NCBI GenBank assembly: GCA_020342235.1
Contig: CP073218.1
Coordinates: 1,302,001 to 1,366,000 of the forward strand
Source of the DNA: Saccharomycopsis phalli
Taxonomy: Eukaryota > Ascomycota > Saccharomycetes > Ascoideales > Saccharomycopsidaceae
DNA: 64,000 nucleotides
Reading direction: 5' to 3'
Each line of letters starts with the position of its first letter. The first letter of the stretch is position 1. Of the stretch, positions 11,045-22,605 are shown in pieces. Position numbers and translations under genes: made by a program. Below the pieces are notes generated by a model. The model worked only from the letters and a program-made list of their open reading frames with translations. It did not search any database and was not told where the DNA came from.

Positions 11045-13285
11045 CTATTCGCTCTCACTACTATACTCCTCCAACGTATCCAACACAAAATCAATCGCCT
11101 CCTCATAATTCTCTTGAAACACATCATACAACGACTCAGCCTGAGGGCTCTTCAAGACCCGGCCAAACTTCTTGCGCGGCCGCTTGTTGTAGTTGTTATT
11201 ATTGTCCCATATTGGATGATTACTGCTGCAAAACACCAACGAGTTCTTGTAGTACCAGTCGGTCAAGCCCTCATCCATCAACGGCACAATCGAACGGAGC
11301 TGGTTCTGGGTGTCCAAAAAGCTAATTACGCAGCCATTGACGATCTTGGCACGGTCGTCTTGCAGGGTGTCAATCACAGAACGATGGCCCAACAAGTACA
11401 CAATGGCACTGTATGAGTCGCCGATTCCAAAGAAAACCACGTTGGTAAATGCCAGAAAAAACTTGAGGTAGTGGTCCCAGACATAGAGCAACAACTCTTG
11501 CGCATAGGCCACGTTGCTGTACTCCAGACCTTGTCCGATACTGTTTGGGATCAGGATGTCGAGATAGCCGTATTTTTTCTCGCGGACAACCCATTCGACG
11601 AGCCGTTCGGTTGGATCCAAGTACACTGACGCTGAGCTTGATAGATTGCCGTGGATTGGATCAACATGGCCATAGATTTCGCTTGGATCGTGCACGACAA
11701 TACACAATGTCTCTTGGGAAAAAACGTCGGGGGTCGCAAGGATCTGGTTATCAAACGACAATGATTCTTGCGCTAGACTGGGATACTTTGCAGCCTCATC
11801 AGAACCAAGAAGCGTGGGAAGCGAAATCATGCCGTATTTTGCTCTCAAAGTCATGGCCTGGTGCAGACGCACAGCGTCACCTAGACAAGTCCCAGAAACT
11901 CCGGCCTTTTCATAGTCGACAATACTGTTTCCGCTGATTGCCGCAAACCCAGGACGCATCAGCTGCCAGTACTTGCTCTGGAAATTCTTCACCTTGTGCA
12001 ACGTCTCAACCGCAACCGCGCTCGGAACCCTGGTTGTGAGCCCTGACGGAGGTTCGCCGAGGAGGGATTTTGTCACTGCCAAGGCACTGATGCTGATACT
12101 TTCCAAATTGTATCCACCTTCCAAGGCAACACAAACTGCGCCCCGGGCCAATGTTTTCACCATATGAATCATGTGCAGATAACAGCCCGGGCTCACGTGA
12201 CACTGGCCGATCATGTCGCCTTCAGCGGCATCGAATCCAGATGATACAAGCACCAAATCCGGGTCGAATTCGACGCAAATCGGCATAATCACACTCTCAA
12301 ACGCGTACAAGTAGTCTCCGTCGCCCATTCCTGGACCAGGCCACGGGATATTCACGTTGAATCCTTCGCCTGGCCCTTCACCTGGCTGATCGTAGTCACC
12401 GGCTTTTGTCCCTGGATAATACTTCATGGCCTCATAGCGGTGGAGCGAGATGTAGAGAACCCGTGGGTCGTCGTAGAACGACTTCTGGGTCCCATTCCCA
12501 TGATGTATGTCCCAATCAATGATCACAATCTTGCGCACGCTTTCAGGGTAGCTTTTGAGGACGTTTTTTGCAGCCACTGCCACGTTGCTGAAAAGACAGA
12601 ATCCTCCGGGGGTCTCTGGCTCGGCATGATGTCCCGGGGGCCGCACAATGGCAAATGAGTTCTTGACCTTGCCCTCGACCACGGCTTTACATGCCTCAAT
12701 GACGCCTCCACACGAGAGCTTGGCGCAGAAAAACGAGTCGTGGTTGAAGTACACCGAGTCTGCAGACTCGGTGATGCCTAGCAACTCGTCCTTGGACATC
12801 AGGGTCGTCTTTTTGAGGAAGTTGAGGTGCTCTTTGCTGTGCACCTCGAGGATCTCTTCTTCGGCCGCCTCGCGCACAGGAATCTTCTCAATCAAGTCCC
12901 CAATGTAGTCGTCGCTCCCGGCAAGCGTCGGGTCGGTAATCAAGCCTTCCTCGGCCAAAATCTTGTAGATACGGTACGTCCGTCGAGGGTCCTCCGGGTG
13001 CGGGTCAATGTACTCGTAGTACGACGTGAAGATCTTCGCGTGATACCGCATCCGCACGTCGTAGCAGAGACCCGTCTTGAGCGGGATATACTTCAAGTTC
13101 GGCTTCCTAGGCGCGACAATCACACTGTTTTGCGGGAACTTGATCTTCAGAATTCCATACGTCTTCACCACAGGATCTATCACAGAATCCCGCTGCTGCA
13201 ACTTCACGCCGCACTCATCGTCCTCATTCTTGCGCTTCACTCCCAGTAACTCATTGCCTTCGGCTTTGATGTTCGAGTTCGTCAT
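11045..13285 (-). CDS. HDA1: Class II histone deacetylase Hda1
   Basis: This 746-residue protein is close to fungal Hda1. The Zn-dependent deacetylase domain spans about residues 75-400 with every signature present: VRPPGHHAEPETPGGFCLF, the metal-site motif WDIHHGNGT, SSGFDAAEGD and the LEGGYN loop. The C-terminal part (about 430-735) matches the Arb2-type domain of Hda1, including the conserved ends GIGDSYSAIVYLLGHR and RKPRKKFGRVL-like RPRKKFGRVLK. Hda1 acts as the catalytic subunit of a nuclear complex that deacetylates H3 and H2B and represses promoters. It is divergent from GIM5, with only 125 bp between the two start codons, so the genes share a promoter. The assignment is secure. Confidence 0.97.
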   Translation of the reverse strand: MTNSNIKAEGNELLGVKRKNEDDECGVKLQQRDSVIDPVVKTYGILKIKFPQNSVIVAPRKPNLKYIPLKTGLCYDVRMRYHAKIFTSYYEYIDPHPEDPRRTYRIYKILAEEGLITDPTLAGSDDYIGDLIEKIPVREAAEEEILEVHSKEHLNFLKKTTLMSKDELLGITESADSVYFNHDSFFCAKLSCGGVIEACKAVVEGKVKNSFAIVRPPGHHAEPETPGGFCLFSNVAVAAKNVLKSYPESVRKIVIIDWDIHHGNGTQKSFYDDPRVLYISLHRYEAMKYYPGTKAGDYDQPGEGPGEGFNVNIPWPGPGMGDGDYLYAFESVIMPICVEFDPDLVLVSSGFDAAEGDMIGQCHVSPGCYLHMIHMVKTLARGAVCVALEGGYNLESISISALAVTKSLLGEPPSGLTTRVPSAVAVETLHKVKNFQSKYWQLMRPGFAAISGNSIVDYEKAGVSGTCLGDAVRLHQAMTLRAKYGMISLPTLLGSDEAAKYPSLAQESLSFDNQILATPDVFSQETLCIVVHDPSEIYGHVDPIHGNLSSSASVYLDPTERLVEWVVREKKYGYLDILIPNSIGQGLEYSNVAYAQELLLYVWDHYLKFFLAFTNVVFFGIGDSYSAIVYLLGHRSVIDTLQDDRAKIVNGCVISFLDTQNQLRSIVPLMDEGLTDWYYKNSLVFCSSNHPIWDNNNNYNKRPRKKFGRVLKSPQAESLYDVFQENYEEAIDFVLDTLEEYSSESE

Positions 13286-13410
13286 GGGCCTCTCTCTCTC
13301 TCTCCTCCTGGTATCTCAATTCCAGTCCTCAAATACGTGCGTTACCCGGATATCAGGGATCCGTAACCTGCGAGTCCGTGGGACCAAGACAGTAATAAAA
13401 AGCCTACCTC
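13286..13410. promoter_or_regulatory. Shared divergent promoter HDA1/GIM5 with Reb1-type site
   Basis: Only 125 bp separate the two ATG codons. The interval contains TTACCCGG at 13342-13349, matching the Reb1 general regulatory factor consensus (TTACCCG), which commonly positions nucleosomes in short divergent promoters. A CT-repeat (about 13290-13307) lies on the HDA1 side. Confidence 0.6.
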
Positions 13411-13851
13411 ATGAGCAAGTCCATCAAGCTTCAGGATTTGACTATTGACCAGTTGGCCACGTTCAAAAAGGAGACAGAGTCCGAGTTGGAGCAATTCAAC
13501 TACTCCTTGGCGGCTTTGAACACCGCTGTCGCAAAGTACAAGTCCAATAAGCTCAATATCCAATCCGTCAGCAGTAAGACTTCCTCCGAGATTCTCGTGC
13601 CGCTAACTGCCAGCATGTATGTCAGGGGCAAGCCGGTGAACGCCGACAAGTTTTTGTGCGACGTCGGCACGGGCTATTTCATTGAAAAGTCCGCTACTGA
13701 TGCACAAGAGTTTTACCAGCACAAGATTTCAAAGTTGGGCGAGGACTCAAAGAAGTTGAAGGAGATTATTAAAAATAAGCTGGATATTTTGACCAGCATT
13801 GATGGTGTTTTGCAGGGCAAGGTTCGGGAATATTATTCCAAGCAGAAGTAG
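13411..13851 (+). CDS. GIM5: Prefoldin subunit 5 (Gim5)
   Basis: This 146-residue protein has the size and pattern of alpha-type prefoldin subunits. An N-terminal helix (about residues 8-50, LTIDQLATFKKETESELEQF) is followed by a beta-hairpin core with VPLTASMYVRGK and a GTGYFIEKSATDA-like segment. A second coiled-coil helix occupies about 100-140. Prefoldin is a cytosolic hexameric chaperone that hands nascent actin and tubulin to the CCT chaperonin. The start is the first ATG, in a very short divergent promoter shared with HDA1. Confidence 0.93.
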   Translation: MSKSIKLQDLTIDQLATFKKETESELEQFNYSLAALNTAVAKYKSNKLNIQSVSSKTSSEILVPLTASMYVRGKPVNADKFLCDVGTGYFIEKSATDAQEFYQHKISKLGEDSKKLKEIIKNKLDILTSIDGVLQGKVREYYSKQK

Positions 13852-14463
13852 AGTTGTAGGTCGTTGTCTGTTGGCTATGGTATGTTCATGTCGTGGTAGT
13901 TTGGTTGGCATTTGCGTTACAATGAGATGATCTAGTTTGTACTGATTAACTTGTCCATCGTGGTGGCTGTTGAATTGTCTTGATCTATCACTCTATCCTA
14001 TTGCAATTGTCATTTATAATTTATAGTTAATAACTTATCTTGCAATATATTTAATCACGTCTCATTAATTTACCATACCACTTAATTCACCACTCACCAT
14101 TGCAATTACCATTTATTCAACTCACCATTGCAATTACCATTTATTCAACTCACCATTGCAATTACCATTTATTCAACTCACCCATTTATTCAACTCACCC
14201 ATTTAATCACCTTTCAACTTGGTCACATAATTTCCATCTACTGCCAGTCATGCCCAATTCAATAACACCGCCAAGATCGTAATCGATCGTTACGTACCAA
14301 TCAATTTGACTATGAGGACTCAAAATGCCAAGGCTCAGGACAAATCTCCCTCCATAGACATTATCCATGGTCATAATCCCATAGACATTATCCCTGGTCA
14401 GAATCTCATAGACACTTTCCATGGTCATAATCTCAATTTTCCAGAGCTCCTACAACCAAATTG

Positions 14464-14765
14464 ATAATAATAATAATAATATATATACAAGGCTATAGCT
14501 TTACCAGGCCGTCAGTAGAGATTTATAGTTTGCCGTCTACAACTCAGAACACCTATGTAGTCGGAAGAAAACTCTGCAACAGAGATGAAAAATAATCAAC
14601 CGGAGCTTGTAAATATGCAAGGTAATGAGCATTGGATGGGTAATGTGCTTTCATCTAGATTTTTAGAGGTAACTTGTGCCACTCCCCAGGGTACTAGCAC
14701 AACAGCTCTCCTAACGTGCCGTAGCAAAAAGAAAACCACCAGTCCAGCACAGACGAGTAGAATCC
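14464..14765 (-). mobile_element. Family B SINE-like element, full length
   Basis: This copy of about 302 bp runs from the 5' end GGATTCTACTCGTC (14765) to a TATAGCCTTGTATATA plus (ATT)n tail at 14464. It has an A-box-like TGCTGGACTGG (14739-14749) and a B-box-like GGCACAAGTT (14671-14680) about 70 nt apart. The core includes GTTTTCTTCCGACTACATAG. It aligns end to end with pieces at 1191, 9305, 15170 and 58363. No flanking duplication is evident, so it is probably old. Confidence 0.72.
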
Positions 14766-15029
14766 TCTAAAATACAAATCTCCAATGGAATATAAAACTC
14801 ACTTGAAAGTATGTGCCAATTCGCCCAACTTGTTTTACCAGGCGTTGGAACATGATTCTCCACATGAGATTCAGCAAACTACCTTGACAAAGGCATCCAG
14901 GCTCCTTACATAACTTCAGCTACTACAAATTAACAAAACTGCTCAAATTAAAGAGTAACCCTAGTCGGTGGTTGCTAGAGAGGTAATGTGGTATTTCTAT
15001 AGCAATGCTGCCTCGGGATTGCCCAAGAT

Positions 15030-15095
15030 ATACTTGTCATGACTGTGTTTCGGAGACAATATAGCTAAATACAACAGTAAATATAATTATAACAA
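15030..15095 (+). mobile_element. Family A element, 3'-end fossil
   Basis: TGACTGTGTTTCGGAGACAA followed by TATAGCTAAATACAACAGTA matches the 3' end of the intact family A copies. The rest of the element is not recognisable. Confidence 0.6.
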
Positions 15096-15169
15096 GTGCC
15101 CATCTCAAGTATAAATGGCGAGCAATTTGCTTTGTATGGAGAAATTGACTCATACAACTCACACTACTC

Positions 15170-15312
15170 CAAGTATTCACCAAGGAAAAAGCCTCTACAA
15201 TCAAGTATCAAAAACGTAGCAGCACCGTCCTTAGTCTTTGACGGCGAAGTATAATTCTTCTCTGGGAGCCTAGTATAGCTATAGCCTTGAATAAACATTA
15301 TTATTATTATAT
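15170..15312 (+). mobile_element. Family B element, 3' half
   Basis: It contains GCAGCACCGTCCTTAGTC, then GGGAGCCTAGTATAGC and TATAGCCTTGAATAAACATT followed by (ATT)n. This is nearly identical in its last 60 bp to the copy at 9305-9505. Confidence 0.7.
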
Positions 15313-15794
15313 TAAGTATCAAAATATCATTACTGGTTGGTATTGTATACTGATTGACATTATCAAATATACACTGATGCTAGCTGTAATAAAATCACTT
15401 CTAGGTATCTAGCTACCATACTACGCTAGACATATCTTTCTACAGACGCAATAATTCATTCATTATATGCTCCTTCCGTAACATCCTAATGCTCCTTATG
15501 CTCCGAATGATGAGTCTCTGGTGGAAAAAAGAGCTTTTCAGCGACACAATACGCCACAAACGCGCCAACGCCCAATCCTAATCCAGGAAAGGCTCCTTTG
15601 AACCGGTTAGCTCTAGTAAATGCCCCAGTATATCTCCAAGCTTCTCTGTAGGTTAGTATTCATATGAGGAATAGAAAGCAGGTACCAGGGTAGGAAAGGC
15701 CGGGAATTTAAATTGAAGTGGCAATCTGAATGGGGGTTTCTTTGGCATTGCAATATTCTTTTCATTTTTCTCTTCTTTTGTATCTCTTTCATAT

Positions 15795-15953
15795 CTTTCA
15801 TCTTTCATCTTTCATCTTTCATCTTTCATCTTTCATCTTTCATCTTTCATCTTTCATCTTTCATCTTTCATCTTTCATCTTTCATCTTTCATCTTTCATC
15901 TTTCATCTTTCATCTTTCATCTTTCATCTTTCATCTTTCATCTTTCATCTTTC
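15795..15953. repeat. Heptamer array (TTTCATC), about 22 copies
   Basis: A perfect head-to-tail heptamer CTTTCAT runs for about 158 bp, ending about 150 bp before the RSM25 start codon. The same heptamer forms a second array upstream of MPR1 (about 42026-42110). Confidence 0.95.
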
Positions 15954-16054
15954 ATATCCTCTTCCTTTTCATCATTTACTCACCTTCTTGCCCAAGGGTC
16001 TGTTGCCATTTTGATACAATATAAAAATCGCATCCAATTGGGTTGTGATGTGCA

Positions 16055-16062
16055 CCGGGTAA
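16055..16062. promoter_or_regulatory. Reb1-type site upstream of RSM25
   Basis: CCGGGTAA, the reverse complement of TTACCCGG, lies 43 bp upstream of the RSM25 ATG. The motif recurs near other starts in this window. Confidence 0.5.
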
Positions 16063-16104
16063 CGCCGCAGCGCATGAAAAATTGTCGGCGCTTTGTTACT
16101 CATC

Positions 16105-16836
16105 ATGAAGCTTCAGACCAAGCCATTGAGTGTTCTTGAACGAACAAGTCATCTTCTCAAGCGTGGCGTGATCACAGAGACCCCAGCATGGTTTAATGTT
16201 GTGGCTGCCAACCCGCCAATCAAGAATTTGGCGCGACAGGGCAACTTCAAGCAGCGGAAAGCCAACAAGGCCAATTTGCACAAAGACCAGGTGGAGCGGG
16301 GCCAGTTTTATGAAACCAGGGCAAAGCCGCAGCACACATCGATATACAAGCCAGTGAAAATGCAATTTTTGCAGGACGAGTTGCGCCAGTTGTTTTACCA
16401 GCAGCATCCTTGGGAGTTGGCAGATGCCAAGGTGTTGATTGAAAACAGCGGGAACGACACAAAGGGACAGGACTGGCTGCGGATTGTGCAGCTCAATAAG
16501 AAGCTTGACGGCGAGTCTGTGGTCCAGCGGACCATTTACTTGTTGACCAAGGAAGGGAAAACTGACATTGAGGAAGCATACGACCAGGCGCGGTTTGAGT
16601 ATTATCGGGTGAAGATGAAGCGCGAGTTGGAGGGACAAGTTGCACGGGAGGAGACGTTGTCGTATGGCAGCAGTTTCAAGAAGAGTGCAGTTGATTTTGG
16701 GTTTGAGAAGGAAAGCGAGGTTGTTGCCAAGTGGAAGAAGGAGGCCATTCAAGAGAGCAAGAAGTTTGCCACAGTTGGTGTTGCAAAGGAAGAGTCGGAG
16801 ACTACGGAGGGGGAAAGTTCGATTGGTGTCTTTTAG
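16105..16836 (+). CDS. RSM25: Mitochondrial small-subunit ribosomal protein mS23 (Rsm25)
   Basis: The product is 243 residues. I start it at the ATG of MKLQTKPLSVLERTS, because the upstream in-frame codons lack an ATG and fungal Rsm25 begins with the same M-K-x-Q-T pattern. Conserved blocks include ETPAWFNVVAANPP (about residue 24), RQLFYQQHPWELADAKVL (about 95-112) and LDGESVVQRTIYLL (about 135-150). The C-terminal region is helical and charged. It is a component of the small subunit of the mitochondrial ribosome. The residue after the Asp-Trp pair is encoded by CTG, where I recall Ser in baker's yeast. The next gene on the same strand also looks mitochondrial. Confidence 0.95.
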   Translation: MKLQTKPLSVLERTSHLLKRGVITETPAWFNVVAANPPIKNLARQGNFKQRKANKANLHKDQVERGQFYETRAKPQHTSIYKPVKMQFLQDELRQLFYQQHPWELADAKVLIENSGNDTKGQDWLRIVQLNKKLDGESVVQRTIYLLTKEGKTDIEEAYDQARFEYYRVKMKRELEGQVAREETLSYGSSFKKSAVDFGFEKESEVVAKWKKEAIQESKKFATVGVAKEESETTEGESSIGVF

Positions 16837-16954
16837 GGGGCATGATGCATTTGATCTGTCAATATAGGTTCTAGTGTAAATAGTGTGATGATAGAATCCT
16901 GAATTGTGTATTGGGTTAGTCTACATTTGTTTGTGTGGTTTTCTCACCTAATAT

Positions 16955-17110
16955 TGGTGATTTTTTATCCAGTGGTGATTTTTTATCCAGTGGTGATTTT
17001 TTATCCAGTGGCGATTTTTTATCCAGTGGTGATTTTTTATCCAGTGGCGATTTTTTATCCAGTGGTGATTTTTTATCCAGTGGTGATTTTTCATCAGTAG
17101 AGGTGATTTT
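16955..17110. repeat. 18-bp tandem array, GGTGATTTTTTATCCAGT
   Basis: About eight near-identical head-to-tail copies lie in the 510-bp spacer between RSM25 and the next gene. Differences are GGTGATT versus GGCGATT and a degenerate last copy. A T/C-rich tract (about 17190-17330) then runs up to the next start codon. Confidence 0.93.
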
Positions 17111-17347
17111 TCACCTGGTATAGTGGATTAAGTAGGCGTTTTATTTGGTCACGAATTATCGTATTTTCTCCTATATCCCCAGATATTTCTACTTTTTCCA
17201 CTGTTTCGCTTTTTTCTTTTCTTCTTCTTCCTCTTTATTACTTCTGTCTTTTTTACCTCTCTTTTTTACCTCTTTTTATACCTCTTTTTACCTCTCTTTC
17301 CACCTCACTTTCCACCTCTCTTTGCTCTTTTTCAATCGGCATTTTGC

Positions 17348-19072
17348 ATGATCCACAACCTCTACAACCACAGGCACCTCAAACTATACAGAAACATCAA
17401 CGAGGCCTTGTACGATTTCCTCATCAAATACAACCGCAAACATAAAATAAAACACATTGTCCATCCACTGGCCCTCAAAAACCCATCCATCACCCGAGCC
17501 ATCATCGACCATGTCAACCAACACTCACCGATAAACACCGACCGAATGGAGGTCAAACGAAAACGGAGCCGGCTCAGAAAGTTGCCCTTTGCTTCAATCC
17601 ATGAGAAGATGTACTACTTACGCTTTCTCCGCAGTTTATACGCCAGCAGAGGCGTTCTGGCATACAGCTTTTACCATCCTACAGACCAGCAGGAAGTGCC
17701 CGTTTCTTACTTGTCCACGATATTCAAGGACTATCTCAATCTTCCAGAGCCTCGCCCAGACCACGTCAAACCCTCACATATGGAAGACTTTCTCTCTGTG
17801 TTTTTGAAAGTCGACCTTAACCATGTGTCCAGCCGCAACCCGGCACTTGTCTCCAACTACTTGAAAATTCACCAGGAGATGACTCTGTGTGGGGTCCCGC
17901 TATCAGCAAAGGAGCTAGGCCAGATCCAAATGATCAAAGAGTACTTGGACAAGTCTCAAAGTGCGCTGGATCTGTCATTGGCTGATCAATATGCAAACTT
18001 GATCCTGCGGCTGGACGACGTCTCTTTGAAGAATATCATGCTCAAACGCGCAATCCTAAGAAAGGACCATCTGCTCATTGATACCATTATCGGTGACTTG
18101 TCTCAGAAAAGTGTAGATGGTCATACCATTTCTCTTTTGCTCAACACCATGCCCAGCCGCGAAAACTTGTTTGAGCTTTTGCAGCTTCTTCCAAAGTACA
18201 ATTTTGTGTTGGATGAAAACTTGCTGAATAATATAATCAAGAATTTGTTGCGATTGGGTGATGAGACTAATGCTTTGGTAGTTTTTGACTACTTGACCAA
18301 GATGCATGGATTGAAGGAAGGTTGGGATGATATAAGGGATGATATAAAGGATGATATAAAGGATGATATAAAGGATGATTTAAAGAATGATTTAAAGAAT
18401 GATTTAAAGAATGATTTAAAGAATGATTTAAAGAATGATTTAAAGAATTACTTAAATGACAACTCCACAAAAGATAAATCAATTCTTCCAGAATACTCGC
18501 ACAAACTCAACAACAAAAAGTTAAAACTCATCCGACTAATCATGTCCGAACTCAACATCACACAGAACCTCGTATATGCCCTTGAACCCAACCTCGGCAC
18601 TTTTAATATTTTCATTTGCCACTACATAAACTCAGGTAGCAGTTTTGACAAAGTTTCAAAGTTTCTCATGCCTTCACAGCGACTTGGCAACGGCCAATTT
18701 CTCAAAATACTAGAGGGGTTTTTGTTTATCGACGACAAGTCATGGAATTTGGAAAATTTAGTCTTTGTCACGCAATTTTACTTGTCAAACGGGTTGACTA
18801 TTGAAGACGGCATTGTTTTGCAATTTTTGCAGAGCTTTAAAAAAGTGTTGGAGCTGGGCAAAATTAGCAACAACTGTAGTATCGATATGATTGAAACAAA
18901 GTATAAAGACTATGAGAATGTGCAGTATAACTGGGGGGTTCCTTTGAACGAGATTGTGGCGGTGGATTTATTGGGGTATTTGAAGTATCTCATTGAGTTG
19001 TGTAAGCGTGGGGAGAAGATCAATGGCGAATATGTGTTGACTCTGTTGAGTGAATTACAGTGGGAGAATTGA
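17348..19072 (+). CDS. Helical-repeat protein, probably mitochondrial, unassigned
   Basis: I do not recognise this 574-residue protein with certainty. It is mostly alpha-helical, with helix pairs spaced roughly as in fungal PPR-type proteins that act on mitochondrial mRNAs. The N-terminus is basic and poor in acidic residues (NLYNHRHLKLYRN), compatible with a mitochondrial presequence, and it follows RSM25 on the same strand. Residues about 327-367 are an in-frame repeat, first D-D-I-K then N-D-L-K units, from a 12-15 bp minisatellite (about 18330-18450) inserted between helical segments. The first ATG is used; the leader is a T/C-rich tract. A role in mitochondrial gene expression is inference from composition and context only. 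Confidence 0.75.
   Translation: MIHNLYNHRHLKLYRNINEALYDFLIKYNRKHKIKHIVHPLALKNPSITRAIIDHVNQHSPINTDRMEVKRKRSRLRKLPFASIHEKMYYLRFLRSLYASRGVLAYSFYHPTDQQEVPVSYLSTIFKDYLNLPEPRPDHVKPSHMEDFLSVFLKVDLNHVSSRNPALVSNYLKIHQEMTLCGVPLSAKELGQIQMIKEYLDKSQSALDLSLADQYANLILRLDDVSLKNIMLKRAILRKDHLLIDTIIGDLSQKSVDGHTISLLLNTMPSRENLFELLQLLPKYNFVLDENLLNNIIKNLLRLGDETNALVVFDYLTKMHGLKEGWDDIRDDIKDDIKDDIKDDLKNDLKNDLKNDLKNDLKNDLKNYLNDNSTKDKSILPEYSHKLNNKKLKLIRLIMSELNITQNLVYALEPNLGTFNIFICHYINSGSSFDKVSKFLMPSQRLGNGQFLKILEGFLFIDDKSWNLENLVFVTQFYLSNGLTIEDGIVLQFLQSFKKVLELGKISNNCSIDMIETKYKDYENVQYNWGVPLNEIVAVDLLGYLKYLIELCKRGEKINGEYVLTLLSELQWEN
18330..18450. repeat. In-frame tandem repeat in the mitochondrial-type gene
   Basis: A GGATGATATAAA 12-mer gives way to GAATGATTTAAA 12-mers, about ten units in all. 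They encode D-D-I-K then N-D-L-K. The A/T-rich units are unlike the flanking coding sequence. Confidence 0.9.
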
Positions 19073-20820
<1,748 letters not shown>

Positions 20821-21309
20821 GTGGGTATGGCTTGACACTGTGGATATTGACACTGTATGTAGACTCTTTGCCGTCAATAATATATAGTATCTGGAAGAAG
20901 TACTGTACGCATTTGATGTAGTAATAGGTATGTGTGAGTTAATGTGAATGATACACTGATGGATTTATAATTGTAATTATTGGGGATGAATAGTGTTTTA
21001 TTGTGTCAAGTTTTGGCTAAAATACTAAATTGTGCCAAGTTTTGGTGAATATTTACTTGCCATTTGGCTTAACATTCCTTATCTGCTAACCTCAAGATAT
21101 CAATCATCTCGATTTATATTTCCATTACAAAGATGGTTACAAAATAAACTTTTGACAAAGAATCTGATGTTGAAATGGAGAATAAATATGAGTGATTTTT
21201 GTAGGTGGTAAAAAGAGAAGCGACGCTTTTTCTACGCTATTGAAGACGCATAACCATGTGATATCTGGCAGGGAATGCAGCTGGTTTGATGAATTTCTAG
21301 ATTGTAATC

Positions 21310-21425
21310 AGTTTCTATAATAATATTTATTTTTGTATTTAGCTATATTGTCTCTGGAGTCACGATTATTGACGAATATATTTTACTCAGGACAATCCAG
21401 AGGGAGTATTGCTAAAACCCACACT
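21310..21425 (-). mobile_element. Family A element, 3' fossil
   Basis: TATTTAGCTATATTGTCTC, then GGAGTCACGATTATTGACG and AATATATTTTACTCAGGA, then GAGGGAGTATTGCTAAAACCC correspond in order to the 3' third of the intact family A element on the minus strand. Identity is visibly lower than between the two intact copies. Confidence 0.65.
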
Positions 21426-21824
21426 CTTGAATAGTTGCCTGCGATTGAACTTTATTTGAGTGGTTGTATTGTTGATGTATGGTTTTGTATTGGTTGTGTA
21501 AGCCTGGTTGCCTTTTTATCAAGTTTGACTGTAAGCAGTTGATTGTAAGCAGTTGATTATCATCAGTTTGACTGTCATCAGTTTCAGACTCATATCTCCT
21601 ACGCCATACTGACTTGCAGCGACCAGGAATCCTAATGTAGACGGAATTTCTACAATAGGATAGCTATTCTTGTGTTTATTCTATGCTATTCCGGTATTGA
21701 AAATCACACACTGCACCAGTCTAAATCTTGACAATACATACGATATAGAAATATGGATAATGGGCATATTGGTAAAAGAAACGTTAGGAGGTGTAGCACA
21801 AGCCACTAAAGATATATGAAAAAG

Positions 21825-22115
21825 CTCACTGCCCTCCAATGTCAATTGCTCTAAATATTCACCAACGTGGGTTGAAAGTTTTCTGTCGCAGAGTTTCTTT
21901 TGACGACTATATCATAAAGACCCAGACAAGCGTATTGCTGCGAGACAAGCTGAATTGGGTTCTCATACCCATTATGGTACCTATGAACAGCTATGGGTTG
22001 ATGAATCAGTAAGCTTAATGTCAATTAGATGGGTTGACATCACTAGAGCCGATGGCACGTATAAATCTCTGGGAGTCTAGTATAGCTATAGCCTTACATA
22101 AATATTATGATTGGT
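21825..22115 (+). mobile_element. Family B element, interrupted copy
   Basis: The middle part (CACTGCCCTCCAATGTCAAT, ATTCACCAACG and GTTGAAAGTTTTCTGTCGCA) is followed after about 130 unrelated bases by the end segment CTGGGAGTCTAGTATAGC and TATAGCCTTACATAAATATT. The order and orientation match the other family B copies. Confidence 0.6.
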
Positions 22116-22605
22116 AAAAGAAAGGTTTGATTTCGTGCTAAATTGTCGAAATTGTATAGTGTAGAGTCTTGGTTTAGAATATGATAAAACGGCTGGTTTT
22201 CCGATGTCCATGATATGTTGTACCATGTCTCGAGAGACCAGTGTTGGTTTGCCAATGGTTTGCGAGGTATAATGTGAGCGTTGCAAGAGGTGACAAGTGG
22301 TTCAGTGAGTAATATGGTGAATCAGTGAGGTACAAGGTGGTTCAGTGAGTAATATGGTGAATCAGTGAGGCACAAGGTGGTTCAGTGAGATGTAATACTA
22401 GCTGAAATTTATTCCAACGGACTTTACTGAATTAGAATGCAATTCATGAATTGGTCATCATCACCATTGGTGATGTCAACCAAATGATACAACCCATTTT
22501 CAGTCTGTCTGATTTCAGTCTGTCTGATTTCAGTCTACTGTCCTACTACTTCAGCACCCGTCGGAACTACAACATCCAAACATAACTAAATCCAATTCAT
22601 AACTT

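Larger units (their letters stand above)
13852..16104. other. Spacer GIM5-RSM25 with repeats
   Basis: No gene is visible in this 2.25 kb. It carries a 28-bp repeat (about 14095-14195, CACCATTGCAATTACCATTT), a full-length family B element (14464-14765), a family A 3' fossil (about 15030-15095), a family B 3' half (about 15170-15312) and the heptamer array at 15795-15953. Confidence 0.7.
20821..22605. other. Spacer LYS12-permease with element fragments
   Basis: No gene is visible. It contains a family A 3' fossil (about 21310-21425), a broken family B copy (about 21825-22115) and a duplicated GGTTCAGTGAGTAATATGGT-type repeat at about 22295-22395. Confidence 0.65.

Noticed and set aside
16096-16752. 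Open frame of 218 codons on the minus strand
   Set aside because: It is antisense to RSM25 and has no recognisable domain.
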